From the NCBI GenBank assembly GCA_013397455.1, contig VYZB01000173.1, forward strand, positions 124,001 through 188,000: DNA of 64,000 nucleotides, given 5' to 3'. Below the pieces are notes generated by a model, which was not told where the DNA came from, did no database searches, and worked only from the letters and a program-made list of their open reading frames with translations. Position 1 is the first letter of the stretch; each line of letters starts with the position of its first letter. A program made the translations under genes and the position numbers. This stretch comes from Crotophaga sulcirostris (lineage: Eukaryota > Chordata > Aves > Cuculiformes > Crotophagidae). This document shows, in pieces, positions 36,211 through 47,746 of this stretch.

Positions 36211-36800
36211 TAGAGGCATAGATTGGTTTGGGTTGGAAGGAACCTTAAAGATCATCCAGTTCCATCCCCTCTGCCATGGGTAGGTACACTTCCCATTGAA
36301 CCAAGTTGCTCAATGTTCCATCCAGCCTGGCCTTGAACACCCCCAGGGATGGGGCATACACAACTTCCCTGGGCAACCGATACCAGGGTCTCACCGCCCT
36401 CATTGTGAAGAATTTCCTAATGTCTAATTTAAACCTTCCCCCTTCCAATTTAAAACCATTTCCCCTTGTCATATCACTCCATGCCCTTGTAAAACGTCCC
36501 TCCTCAGCTTTCTTGAAGGCCCCCTTCAGGTACTGGAAGGCCACTACAAGGTCTCCCTGGAGCTTCTCTTCTCCAGGCTGAACAACCCCAACTCTCTCAG
36601 CCTGTCCTCATAGTATAGATGCTTCAGTCCTCAGATCACCTTCGTAGCCCTCCTCTGGACCTGTTCCGAGTTCCATATCCTTATGTTGGGGATTCCAGAA
36701 CTGGACACAGGACTCCAGGTGGGGTCTCACGAGAGCGAAGTAGATGAGGAGAATCCCCTTCCTCAACCTATTGGCATGCTTATCCCAAGGAATTCTTTTT
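36211..36800 (-). repeat. CR1 LINE fragment, type A, longest copy
   Basis: About 590 bp. Tail 'tagaggcatagattggtttg', then an antisense ORF2 end whose 99-codon frame (36245-36544) is still open with LKGAFKKAEEGRFTRAWSD and LDIRKFFTMRAV. It continues through 'gaactggacacaggactcca' to 'tattggcatgcttatcc'. Its ORF2 wording (KGAFKKAEEG) differs from the KGGCSKVG wording of types B-D. Confidence 0.95.
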
Positions 36801-37459
36801 CCCCTTGTTGACAAAGTTGCACTTGCGAAGTCACCACCGTAGGTGAGACCTTCCTGCCACAACTGTGATGTTCAGCTTTGCTTATGATGAGTCAGCCTTG
36901 ATTTACACCAGCGAGGATGTATTTTACCAAGGCTACACCAAGATGATGGGATTTCTGAATTCCAGCAAGTTGGGTGGGGGTAGAAGGATCTATAGCAGCA
37001 CTGTTTGTTTTTCCAGACTGCATCCTACGTCCTGGTCAGAGCTATCCTCCTCCAGTAATAAAGACCACATTTCCAGGGCCCACAGCATACCTGTTTATTG
37101 ACATTGCTCCTCCATAGCGTCCCTCCAAGCCGCTCACTGTACATAGAGTTAATTGTGGAGGTATTACAAATTCACCTATTTATTCTGTACATACTTAGAG
37201 GGCTCCAGAGCTAAAATTACACAAGGAAGCGCTGAACTGTTCAGGTTATTTATTTGTTCAAAATCCCTTTAAAATAATTAGTGGGCCGTGGAACAGACAT
37301 TTTGGCTCAGCGGGCCCAGAAGAAGCTGGTGCAACCAACTGCGGGTTATTACTGCCTTTGGGTAGATGGTTTGTTTATTAAGAGCACCAGAGATGGGTCA
37401 TGTTTGGTTTAGGGAGTGGACCAGGCTGGATGGCATGTCTGTAAGAAATTAAGAGCACT
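36801..37459. other. Intronic sequence, nothing recognised
   Basis: A 78-codon frame at 36865-37101 has no recognised homology. No repeat seen. Confidence 0.5.
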
Positions 37460-37966
37460 ATGGTTTTGGGCCCTTCGCTACAAGAAGGACATCAAGATGC
37501 TGGAGCGTGTCCAGAAAAGGGCAACAAAGCTGGTGAAGGGTTTAGAGCACAAACCTTATCAGGAAAGGTTGAGGGAGCTGAGGTTGTTTAGTCTGAAGAA
37601 AAGGAGATTGAGGGGAGACCTTATCGCTCTCTACAACTACCTGAAAGGAGGTTGTGATGAAGTGGGGGCTGGTCTACTTGGTAGCCAGTGACAGGACAAA
37701 GGCAAATGGCCTCAAGATGCACCAGGGGAGATTCAGGTTGGATATTAGGAGGAGTTTCTTTACTGAAAGGATTGTAAAACATTGGAATAAGCTGCCCAGG
37801 GAAGTGTTTTGAGTCACCATCCCTGGAGGTGTTTAAAAGACGAGTAGATGTCATATCTGGGGACATGGTCTAGAGGTGGACTTAGCAGGGCTGGATCAAT
37901 GGTTGGACTCGATGATCTTAAAGGTCTTTTCCAACCAAAACCATTCTGTGATTCTGTGTGATCCTT
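37460..37966 (+). repeat. CR1 LINE fragment, type D
   Basis: About 500 bp. The frame from 37416 reads [20 protein letters not shown] and [20 protein letters not shown], the usual CR1 ORF2 C-terminal region. It shifts near 'ggtctacttggtagccagtg', a change shared with the other type D copy ('tctccttggtagccagtg'). It ends 'ccattctgtgattctgtgtg'. Confidence 0.95.
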
Positions 37967-38819
37967 ACCCAGAAAGTCCCATCCCAAAAGCAATGGGGCT
38001 GAGACTGGGGAGCTGCAGTAAACCTTCTCCAGTGATTCCCATGGTTTGATATCGAGTTGCCATCAGGTGGTGCTTTCCCTGTGTGTCTCATACGCCTATG
38101 GAGCTCACCTTCCCCAGCAGGCTGTGAGGCAAGTCACTCACCAATATTTTAAATTGCCATTTAAGAGCATATTGCAAATGTGATCCTTTAATTGGTCACT
38201 GTTATGTTCTCTATTAGAGAAGACAAGTTTTTCCACACGAGGTAAGCCCTTGCAAAAGCACCGAAAATGTTTAAAAACAACCCAGTCCTGATATATTTAT
38301 TATATATTTCTATATATATAAATAATTTCATGAAAAGGAATGTACTGAGTGGAAACTCCATTTAAAATGTGATCCCAGATGGTGGCAAAGCTCTAAAATT
38401 GCAAGGCAACATGTAAAGAAAGATTAACGACCTCAAACAGGCACAAATTTATGAGGTGAAAGCCCCTGTAATCCTAGAGAAAAATGATACCAAACGTTAG
38501 ACTAGACAGCTAGAAAATACCTCTGCTTAGTTCATGTGGCCTCTGCCATTTTACATTTTCTTTTAATACATGTTACTTTGGGGTCCATTTGGTCTTTTCT
38601 CCTGCAGGCCAGAGGTATCGCTTCGGTACATGAACATGTTGATGGATTTGCCGGCTAAGAGGCAACAGCTCTGCTGCCACATCCCAGGAATAAGCAGTCA
38701 AAAGGAGAAAACAGGGAACCAGGACACCACGTCAAGCATTTATCATCACTACAATACCCAAAGCTCCACCCTCAAGTGGACTGAGATGAAAATGCTTAAC
38801 ATTTACAATACTAAAATTG
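37967..38819. other. Intronic sequence, AT-rich
   Basis: 38285-38330 is almost pure A/T ('tatttattatatatttctat'). No gene recognised. Confidence 0.55.
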
Positions 38820-39031
38820 GTAGAATCATAGAATTTTTAAGGTTGGAAAAGACCTCTAAGATCATCCAGTCCAACTACCAACACAACACCACCATGCCTA
38901 CGAAACCGTATTCCAAAGTGCCATACCTACATGTTTTTTTAATACCTCCAGGGATGATGACTCCACCACTTCCCTGGGCAGTCTTTGCCAGTGCTTCACC
39001 ACCTTGTCTGTAAAGAAATTTTTCCTAATAA
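38820..39031 (-). repeat. CR1 LINE fragment, type B
   Basis: Tail 'gtagaatcatagaatttttaa', then 'gttggaaaagacctctaaga', 'caacacaacaccaccatgcc' and 'gtaaagaaatttttcctaat'. It stops within the LDIRK codons. Confidence 0.94.
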
Positions 39032-39730
39032 AACTCATGCAGTTCCTAATTCCTTCTGTTTTGAAGGGAAGGATTTCAACATTTCATCCTAAAGACCTTC
39101 ACTATTCAGAGCAGTCCCTTCTCTCTCGAGGATGAAGGACAAATCCGCTCCTGTAGAGAGAAAGAGGAGGAACATCTTTCCAAAAGCTATGTCTGCTCAG
39201 GTGAACCCAGGATTTAACCTACCATTCATGGCTCTAAACATACCATGTCTGCTCTCCCAGAGGCCCTCATTACTTCACTTTTTTTCCTTTCTAAAACTCC
39301 GGTGCTAAAACCAGGATCGTATCTCCTTCAGAAGGCTTCTTTTCTTTGGTGTGCACTCATAAATACAACGTTGAGCACCAGGCCAAGGAATACATGGGCA
39401 AAACCCGCGGATGGCGCAGGCCAGCAAAGCCCCCGGCTCGTGCCTGTGTTTGCATTAGGCAGTTTCGTGGCCTGGACGTTTACAGTTGGGTTAGAGCCTT
39501 TTTTTTCACAACTTGAGACAAACAGTGGGATCTTTCATAAAACATGTTCACAAAGGGTAAATTGTGCCATTAGGAACCGACTACCTGGATGGTCATTTGA
39601 ATTCTCCCAACTGGAACACCACCGCGCTCCACGCCAAGCCCAACACTGGGGGCAGGAGGGGGAACTAAACGTCATGGGCTGCCTTGTTTAACTCTCCAAC
39701 TGCCCAAAAGGTTGAGTGCGCTCAACATCC
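39032..39730. other. Intronic sequence, nothing recognised
   Basis: A 148-codon plus-strand frame (39245-39691) has no recognised domain. No repeat before the minisatellite. Confidence 0.5.
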
Positions 39731-39909
39731 AACGTACGTCTGGATGTTCAAACCCAAAGTATGCCTGAATATTCAAATCCAATGTGCGTCTGGATGTTCA
39801 AATCCAATGTGCGTCTGGATGTTCAAATCCAATGTGCGTCTGGATGTTCAAATCCAACCAACGTGCGTCTGCATGTATAGATCTAACGTGCATCTGGATG
39901 TTCAAATCC
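39731..39909 (+). repeat. 25-bp minisatellite, seven units
   Basis: The consensus unit begins AATGTGCGTCTGGATG and ends TTCAAATCC. Units start at 39731, 39756, 39781, 39806, 39831, 39860 and 39885. A 4-bp insertion (aacc) separates units 5 and 6. Units 3-5 are identical; units 1, 2, 6 and 7 carry changes, as expected when homogenisation is strongest in the middle. Two reading frames stay open because the unit lacks stops, but a 25-bp period shifts frame each unit, so this is not a coding repeat. Confidence 0.95.
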
Positions 39910-40193
39910 CTATGCCTCAAGATCCACAAAGTATTGCACTTGTGTAATCGTTGTGCTTGTTTTGTAATTGTTGCCTGCTTCTATGCGTTTCTACGAAAAA
40001 GAAATAAATTCTGCAAACAAATAAATTCTACCCAATAAATGTGTCGCTCTGCTATCCCTGTGGACATAATAATGCCCTCACACTTGTCCTGAGTTGGAGA
40101 TTGCACTCATTGTTATAAATAAGACTGCCGACCTATGCCAAACTTCTCATTTTTAATAAAACCTTTTACCTCCTTTCCTAACACCAAATGATG
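39910..40193. other. AT-rich spacer between minisatellite and CpG block
   Basis: 'gaaataaattctgcaaacaa' and 'atttttaataaaacctttta' are A/T-rich. No gene recognised. Confidence 0.5.
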
Positions 40194-40690
40194 TCGTGGA
40201 GCAGGCGCTCCAGGCCCAAGCAACAGGAGATGGCAGCCTCTTCCTCTGGCCCTGCACCGTGCTCGGTGCCTGTCGCGAGGCTCGTGTCGCCGTGTTTACC
40301 TGGGGTGGTTTTTGGGGCTGGATTTCTCGCATATTCCCCTACCGCTGGCACCAACCCGTCACCCCCGGGAGAGGCACGCGCCCGCCCCGAACACTGCGCC
40401 CATTGACGCCGCGGGGCTGGGGCGATGTCGGGGCGGCAGGGAGGGGGTTGTGTGTATGTTTGTCTGATGAAGTTAGGTTCTCGCTGGGTATTTAATATTC
40501 CCCGTCATGCAGGCCTGTTTCTCCTTGAGCCTGCCTGTCAGTTAAGCCCGGGGATGTTTATTTTAACGGCCACTTGTGGTCAAGGCTGGTGCCAGTTGTA
40601 CGGCATCAGTTACGCAGATTTAACACTGGGGACTCGGCCCCCGGCTCCCAGAGCACGGAAGGCAGCCAGGGCCGCCCCGGCCTAATGTGA
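40194..40690. promoter_or_regulatory. CpG-island-like block
   Basis: By hand count about 24 CpGs lie within 40194-40436, near what base composition alone would give, while the rest of the intron is strongly CpG-depleted. About 11 more lie in 40437-40680. It could be an alternative promoter, a non-coding RNA promoter or an unmethylated enhancer. No TATA box or coding start is evident. Open frames of 72-99 codons here reflect GC richness. Confidence 0.5.
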
Positions 40691-42034
40691 AACAACTGAA
40701 CTCTTCCAGCAGGCCCCGCTCCAGCTTTAACCCTTGCCGAGCGGGCGCCAGACCACCTCCACAGCACTGTCTCACCCAGCAACTGCTGAAGTTGTCCCCA
40801 TGTCTGTCCCTCCAAGCCTTGTCCTCCCTCCTGCTCCCCAAATCCCCACAGGCAGCAAAGCCTTGTTGGGATGAAGATCCAAAAGCTACAAGAAGAAACA
40901 GAAAATGTATTCAGCTCCTTAAGGAAGCAGCTTTTGGGGGGAAGGAGGGATTTTTTTTATGGCTCTTATGGATTTATCATACCCAAAGGGCACAGCAAGC
41001 TTCTGCTGGGAGGGATGCCCCTGGGTAAGTGTAGGATGTTCTGCATCTCTGCCTGGCCACATCCCCTGCAGCTATGACCCGGTGACACAAAGCCAAGCCA
41101 TTCCAGCTCCTGCCCTCTTCCCTGTGACAGGAGTCTGGCTCCAACACACCCTTTCTCCCCAAAACCTTGTGGGGAGTGAACAGGCATCACAACACAAGCA
41201 TCTGCCACCACGCAAGAGGCAGGAGGATGCTAAAAAGTTAAATAAACTGTGGCCCGCAGCAAAATTATGCATCATTTTTGATCGTCTGGACAGCCTCCAA
41301 GATGCTAATCAGCCCCAGATTAACTCATCAACCAAACTGATGAGCAATCACATTTTGTCAGTACAGCTGGACATCATTACTGGGAGCTGGAAGGCAGCTT
41401 TCTGCCATGGATCAAACTGGAAGAGAGCAAAGCAGGCCTACAGGGGACCTGTGCCAAGTTGCCATGGTCTCTACACACCAGCAGCTTCAGCCCTCTGCCC
41501 TATGAGGGTTGACCAAAATGGCTTCTTACCACCCCAACACAACGACCGCTGCCTTTCACCAGGCCACCACCATCGTGCTGGGCCCCGTCTGTTGGGAAAA
41601 ACTGCTCATGGTCTCCAAGCAAGCACGTGTTGAAGTGTTTCGCTGAACTACTACACATGTCAAGAGGCAGATAGTTTTTCCATGGAGAAACATCAGCCTG
41701 TGGAAGTGCTTTAACTTGACGATCACAGATTGTCATAATAGCTATGCAAGATAATAATTAAAGGGAAGCCACTAATGGTGGAGTATAGAGAATATCCACA
41801 TACTGCAATGCTCAAATCCCAAGTTCATTTGTCGAGAATTTGTTAACGGGAACAGATTCAAGGCTCGTTCGCAATGTAACCCCACTGGGTTTGCGGAGTT
41901 ATAGCTGAGATCAGAGCCTTTCTCTGAGAGTTAAAACCTGTCCAGTAAATACTTTAAAACCAGAGGAGAAGCAGTCTAGATGTGTAATAAGTAGATACAA
42001 AATATGTCTGGAAAATAAAAAATATGTCTGGTCT
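40691..42034. other. Intronic sequence with the longest chance frame
   Basis: A 224-codon plus-strand frame (40959-41633) is the longest in the window, but I see no domain, no low-complexity protein signal and no splice logic. 41230-41400 ('gcaaaattatgcatcatttt', 'gatgctaatcagccccag') looks like possible conserved non-coding DNA. Confidence 0.45.
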
Positions 42035-42322
42035 TTATCAGGGAGTGCAGAGATAGGATGAGGGAGAATGGATTTAAGCTAAAAGAGGGGAGATTGAGAT
42101 GAAATCTTAGGAAGAAATGTTTTCCTGTGAAGGTGGTGAGACACTAGCACAGGTTGCCCAGGGAAGAGGTGGCTGCCCCATCCCTGGAGGTGTTCAAGGC
42201 CAGGCTGGATGGGCCTTTGAACACCCTTATCCAGTGGGAGGTGTCCTTGCCCATGGTAGGGGGTTGGAACTGGATGAGGTTTAAGATCCCTTACAACCTA
42301 AACCATTCTATGATTCTATGAG
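42035..42322 (+). repeat. CR1 LINE fragment, type A
   Basis: 'tttatcagggagtgcagaga', 'aggatgagggagaatggatt', 'gtccttgcccatggtagggg' and a full tail 'accattctatgattctatga'. Confidence 0.96.
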
Positions 42323-43237
42323 TCAGTACAAAATACTCATCCTGAATTTCTTTCTCTAAAAATAATGAAATATGAAAAAAACATATGAATGTTGAAAATA
42401 TTAAGAGAAGGATTTCTTCATATATTTGAATACAGCTTAACAGGAAATAAATACATTAGAGTCTCTATCAGGTAATTTACTCTTTTACAGATCTTAGATA
42501 TGGATAACACAGCAGTGTGTCTCAAAACAATTTCTTCCCTATGGTTTTCTCAGCTGCATCAATTTTTCCATAGCCAATGCACCCTGCACTTTATTAGTTC
42601 ATATGGAGATATGAGAGGGTTCGACCCTTCCAGCCCTCCCCAGGGACAGCGCACATCTGGTTGCCACCCAGGAGCCCACGTGCAGCTGCCCCGTGTCCTC
42701 CCTCTGCAGCACCAGCGATAGATTTTAAGTGATGATCTTAATAGAAAGACTAAGAGGTGAGAACATAATTCACCACGTTCAGAGGAAACTCTCTCATGTG
42801 TTATACATGTGACTGTAGTGAAGCCTCTTTTGTGCCCGCCTGATGCAGAGTAGTAATTTCTTTGCTGCTTTAGCTGAACCTGGGCTCGGCACCTTCCTCA
42901 GACCTCATTACCTGTAATGAACCAGTCATTTCTAATCCCTACATTTACATCCCACTACATTTGCAATGTCTTTATCAGTTCCTGGAGACAGATACAGAAT
43001 TATATATCAATATGAGTGCATAAATCAAAATAAAGCCCCGCAAAAAGGACCAGCTACACTATCTCACCCAACAAACCCCTTCACATGTGCTTTTGCTTAA
43101 ACAAGAGATAAAGTTCTGTTATAGCCCAACAAATTTATTCCATTTGCCATTAATCTTACAAATAAAATGACACGGAGAGCACTCGCTGCAATGCCACTAC
43201 ACTAAGTTTCTACAGCAACCCAAGAATTGCCTAAATA
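42323..43237. other. Intronic sequence, AT-rich, nothing recognised
   Basis: 42350-42480 is A/T-rich. No repeat or gene recognised. Confidence 0.55.
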
Positions 43238-43620
43238 AGAATCACAGAATCACAGAATTATGGAATGGTTTGAGTTGGAAGGGACTTCAAAACCCATCCA
43301 GTTTCACTCCCCTGCCATGGACAGGGACACCTCCCACTGGATCAGGGTGCTCAAAGCTCCATCCAACCTGGCCTTGAATATCTCTAGGTATGGGGCAGCC
43401 ACCACTTCTCTGGGCAACCTGTGCTGGGGGCTCCCCATCCTCACAGGAAAACATTTCTGCCTAAGATCTCATCTTAATCTCCCCTCTTTCAGCTGAAAAC
43501 CATTCCCCCTCGTCCTATCCCTGCACTCCCTGATCAAGAGCTCCTGCCCAGCTTTCCTGGAGCCCCTTTCAGTACTGGAAGGCTGCTCTAAGGTCTCCCC
43601 AGAGCCTTCTCTTCTCTAGA
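43238..43620 (-). repeat. CR1 LINE fragment, type A
   Basis: Three tail repeats (agaatcacagaatcacagaa), then 'tccactgg'-type body: 'cacctcccactggatcaggg', 'tctcccctctttcagctgaa' and 'cctttcagtactggaaggct'. It fades at 'ccttctcttctctagaaggg'. Confidence 0.95.
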
Positions 43621-45322
43621 AGGGAAAATACTCCAGCACATCCCCAGCTTGCTGAAGCCACGTGTGAGCAGGGCTTGGACCAGGCCACCCTTGAGCTCTC
43701 GCCCAACCGCTACCGCTCCCTGTGCTGCAAGCAGCCTGCTCCTATTCAATAATCTGATAAAACCCATTCCCAGCCCAGCCTGGCTCCTCCTCTCCCTCCC
43801 ATCTGCACTGAGGCCGAGGGCAGCTTCGCCTCAGCCACACATGTTGGGCAGAACAAGGCAAATCCAGCATCCAGGAGTGTTTTGGTTCTGTTGGGAGCTC
43901 CCCTGCCACAACAATGGGTTGCCTGATGTGCAAAGGCAACCATAGTCCATAGAGATGCACAGGAAAGGGGGACAATGATATTTAAGTCACAGTTGAGTCA
44001 GTTTCAGCTCTGCAGGACAACCGCCTGCTGCTGTTTCTTAATTTATTCCTCTAAAGAAACAGAAAGAAAGAAAAAAGAGAATGAAGAATCTGAAGAATCC
44101 ATCCAATTCAGAGCAGGTAAGCAAGGTGATGGGGATGAAACCAGAACGCAAGCTCAGATGTTTTACAGTAAAATGCCGGGAACACAAAGGCAAAGCAGCA
44201 CTGTGTTAAATTCAAGACTAATTTAAAGTCTTGTTCCTTAATGCAAAAGTTGGAAATACGCCCAAGTGAACAGAGGAGGGAAAAAATAATAACCAGGCAA
44301 ACTGTATATTTCTCCTAGAAATTCCATGTCAGAGCGTACCTTGCGACTCACACTTGTGGGCTCCAATTTCAATAAATCAACACAGCATTCAGGGTAACAG
44401 TAGCACAAGTCTTTCTCTCTTTCCATAATACACCCAGGTAAAATCACCGTGAAGCCAAGAACAAAATGCCCATTCTTTCTGCTGCTTGGCAAGGGGACAA
44501 ATTACTTTCTGCACCTCTCTGTGTTGAAGGACTAGTTATTAAATACAGTCCAAGCTGCCTTTCCAGCTGTACTTAAATCAAGGACAAAATAAAGCAAACG
44601 CAACTGTCCACAAGAAATTGGGAGAGCAAAAGAGCAATGGTAGGATGAGGCCACCCCCACACACATCCCTGCCTCCCAAGTATTTAAATAATTCAGATTT
44701 GCAATGCAGAGGGAAGCCTTACAGCTCTGTCACACAGACCTGCGCAATGTGCCACAACTATTGCCAATAATTTATGGGTTATTCCAACCATCAAAGCCCA
44801 GCCCTGAGCATCCCACTGCCAAGAAAGAGCAAACAAGAAGGTGAGAGTGAGCTCAGAGCTGTCCCGTTTGCTCATCCCAACTGCGTTTGCACAAAAGCCC
44901 CTGATATTTTTGTTGGGATAGCAGCTTGTCTGTGTCTGGGCTCCAGTTATGCTGAATGTGGTGGAAATACAGGGGAAGTGAGAGATCAGAGCAGAAAGCG
45001 TAATAAAGACAGGACATAACTGCAGGGAGGAGAGGAATTCCAAAAGAAGTGACGTGGCTAAACCACTCTATTAAATCAATGCCGTTAAATAAATGCCGTC
45101 GGCCAGGACAGAAGAGGGGTCTCCCTGCCCAGAACACCTCTGCTGTAATGACATTTCATGCCACTTCTGCTAGGAAGCATTTTACATTTCCTTTAAAATC
45201 CCTCTCCTCTGCGCGGCATAACGTCGTTACCGGGAGGCACCGGGAGCTGAAACGCGAGGGAGGGGGTATCGCAGTGGATGGAGGGCAGCGCCCGGAGCTT
45301 CCACAGCTGCCAGGAGGGAATG
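43621..45322. other. Intronic sequence with a small CpG cluster
   Basis: No gene recognised. 44055-44105 is purine-rich (aaagaaacagaaagaaagaa). 45205-45300 holds about ten CpGs ('gcgcggcataacgtcgttac'). Confidence 0.5.
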
Positions 45323-45775
45323 ATAGACCCACAGAATGGTTTGGGTTGGAAGGGACCTTACAGCCCAACCAGTTCCAACCTCCTGCCATGGACAGGGACA
45401 CCTCCCACAGGATCAGGGGGCTCAAAGCCCCATACAACCTGGCCTTCAACACCTCCAGGGATGGGGCAGCCACCACTTCTCTGGGCAGGCTGTGCCACTG
45501 CCTCCCCACCCTCACAGGGAAACATTTCTTCCTAAAATCTCATCTCAATCTCCCCTCTTTCAGCTGAAAACTGTTTCCCCTTGTCCTATCCCTGCACTCC
45601 CTGATCAAGAGCCCCTCCCCAGCTTTACTGGAGCCCCATTCAGTACTGGGGGTTGCTCTAAGGTGTCCCCAGACCTTTCTATTCTCTACGCTCAACAACC
45701 CCAAATCCCTCAGCCTGTCCTTGTATGGGAGGTGCTCAGGTATGAGGAGCCCTCAGATCATCTCCATGGCCTTCC
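45323..45775 (-). repeat. CR1 LINE fragment, type A
   Basis: Short tail 'tagacccacagaatggtttg', then 'ctgccatggacagggacacc', 'ctcccctctttcagctgaaa' and 'cctcagcctgtccttgtatg', ending near 'cagatcatctccatggcc'. A 190-codon plus-strand frame (45336-45908) is antisense CR1, not a gene. Confidence 0.95.
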
Positions 45776-46115
45776 CTGGTCTTGCAGCCAGTTGCCCTGT
45801 GTGCTACAGAAAGCCAGCAGAGAACAGCAAAGACTTCAGGATCAGACTCTACCATGGAGAAAGCAGTCAAATGAAACAAAGCCACAGGGTGCTCCTTTTG
45901 TGGGGTAACAGAAAGCGGAGTGCCATGCATCGGTAACTTGGATTTTCTATTCCATTCTTCAGCATTTCAGCACAACTTTCCCTGAATAACCCTGCGATTA
46001 TTTGTTGTTATTAAGTTACATCTTCAGCTTGCCACATAAAACACCTCAGAGACTTTGTGCCTTCCATAAAATATGAAAAATAAGCTTCTCGCCCACACAA
46101 GTAGCTGAGTGCAGT
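45776..46115. other. Intronic spacer, nothing recognised
   Basis: Unique-looking sequence between two CR1 copies in opposite orientation, tails outward but separated by about 340 bp. Confidence 0.55.
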
Positions 46116-46570
46116 GAAATTGCTGGAGTGTGTCCAGAGAAGGGCAACAAAGCTGGTGAAGGGGCTGGAGAAAAAACCTTAGGAGAGTCGGTTGCGGGAA
46201 CTGGGGTTGTTTAGCCTGGAGAAAAGGAGGCTGAGGGGAGACCTCATCGCTCTCTACAACTGCCTGAGAGGAGGTTTTAGCAAGGTGGGTGCTGGTCTTT
46301 TCTCCCAAGTAAAAAGCAATAGGATCAGAGGAAATGGCCTCAAGCTGCACCAGGGGAGGTTTAGATTAGATATCAGGAAAAACTACTTCACCAAAAGGGT
46401 TATCAAGCACTGGCAGGGGCTCCCCAGGGCAGTGGTTGAGTCACCATCCCTGGAGGTGTTTAAAAGGCAGGTTGATGAGGTGCTCGGGGATGGTTTGGTA
46501 GTGGGCAGGTACCATTTGACCTGATGATCTCAAAGGTCATTTCCAATCAAACCATTCTATGAGTCTATGA
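46116..46570 (+). repeat. CR1 LINE fragment, type C, open ORF2 C-terminus
   Basis: The frame 46192-46524 keeps 110 codons open to its natural stop: [40 protein letters not shown] and [17 protein letters not shown]. Upstream, 'aaaaaaccttaggagagtcg' has an in-frame stop. Tail 'accattctatgagtctatga'. It is among the best-preserved copies here, with the 51451 copy, so probably one of the younger insertions. Confidence 0.96.
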
Positions 46571-47617
46571 AAGTATGCATCAACCCAAAAAGAAAAGGGT
46601 TACTCAAACCTATGTATTGGTGATCAACACATTTCCAAGCTGATGCATCAATTAAAATACAATTTACAAATAAGTAAGTCAGGAAGCAAAACTCTCTTAA
46701 CGGCACTTGCCATTAGAACATGTACAGTTCTCCATAGCCAGCAAACTCCTCCTATGTTTAGAGGTAAAACTAGTTATGAATGGCTAACCATTGCTTCATG
46801 TAAGCTGGTACCTGCTGGTAATAACTTCTCACTCCCAGGGACCAGCCAACAAACCAGCCAACATGGGAAGAGCAGCCAATTCCACAAAGCACCAAGTCAC
46901 CTGGACCAGAGTCTGTAGCATCTCTCCATCTGAAGGCGATGCTACAAACATGGACAGGGAATGACACTGATAAACTGCGACCACTTCAGTTCAATGATGA
47001 TGACACTTTAGAATCTGTCATCATCTTTTAGTAGATGTGCCCAGGCTGTGAACGCAGCTAAACTGACGTCACCCCAGCCCCTCTGCCTCATCCCCCTGAC
47101 AATCCCTCCCCTCCATGCTGAACTGTTTTTTCCACTTCCTCACTTCACTGCCAGTATATGTATCAAAACTACCCTAAATCATTTTCTCCGTATAAACATT
47201 ACTGTGGCTGATCTTCTAGAACTTAATTACTTGAAGGCAATCCCATGTGAATAAAGAAATAAACCAGAATTTTCCAGTTAAAAATAATAAAAAAAGATTT
47301 GATAGTCTTATCCCAGAGCATAAGTTCTCAATATGTAGTGCAAATGAAACTCATTTCTGATGCTCCATCCCAGCAGAGCGATAGATGCTGTGTGAACGCA
47401 CCCTCCTGCTGCTCGGTCGAGGGACCACCGAGCCAGCTCTGATCCACTGCAACACACACAAGCAGCTGCAACACACAAGGCCTGCAGCTACATGTGCAAA
47501 GCTGTTATTCACATAGACAAATATGTATTTAAAATCTGACCAAGCACCTGCACAGAGTCTTAACCTCATGGACCAAAGCATCCTGCAGTTGCGCATACAT
47601 TTGCTTGCATCTTTTTT
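46571..47617. other. Intronic sequence, nothing recognised
   Basis: No gene or repeat recognised. A-rich 'aaaaataataaaaaaagatt' lies at about 47280-47300. Confidence 0.55.
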
Positions 47618-47700
47618 ATAGAATCATGGAATCACAGAATGGTTTGAGCGGGAAGGACCTTTAAACACATCCAGTTCCACAACCTCTGCCGTGGGATACA
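47618..47700 (-). repeat. CR1 LINE 3' end, type A, left arm of a fold-back
   Basis: Tail 'atagaatcatggaatcacag' and body 'aaacacatccagttccacaa' up to 'ctgccgtggg'. It then meets a plus-strand CR1 3' end directly. Confidence 0.9.
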
Positions 47701-47746
47701 AGGTCCCTTACAATTTAAACCATTCTGTGGTTCCATGATTCTATGA
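47701..47746 (+). repeat. CR1 LINE 3' end, right arm of a fold-back
   Basis: 'aggtcccttacaatttaaac' and 'cattctgtggttccatgatt' form the reverse complement of 47618-47660 apart from about nine mismatches or small gaps, giving an imperfect palindrome with arms of about 43 bp and a 40-bp loop. Confidence 0.9.

Noticed and set aside
39731..39909. Regular 25-bp repeats as a CRISPR array
   Set aside because: The units are directly tandem with no spacers, and the genome is a bird's.
39684..40038. Frames of 84 and 87 codons over the minisatellite as a repeat protein
   Set aside because: The 25-bp period changes frame every unit, so no repeated peptide results.
40959..41633. 224-codon plus-strand open frame, the longest in the window
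   Set aside because: No recognisable domain, no hydrophobic or repetitive protein pattern and no splice context. It starts close to a GC-rich block where stops are rare.
45336..45908. 190-codon plus-strand frame with MVWVGRDLTAQPVPTSCHGQ
   Set aside because: This is the antisense of a type A CR1 copy. The same phrase recurs at 7869, 9782, 28481 and 50283 for the same reason.
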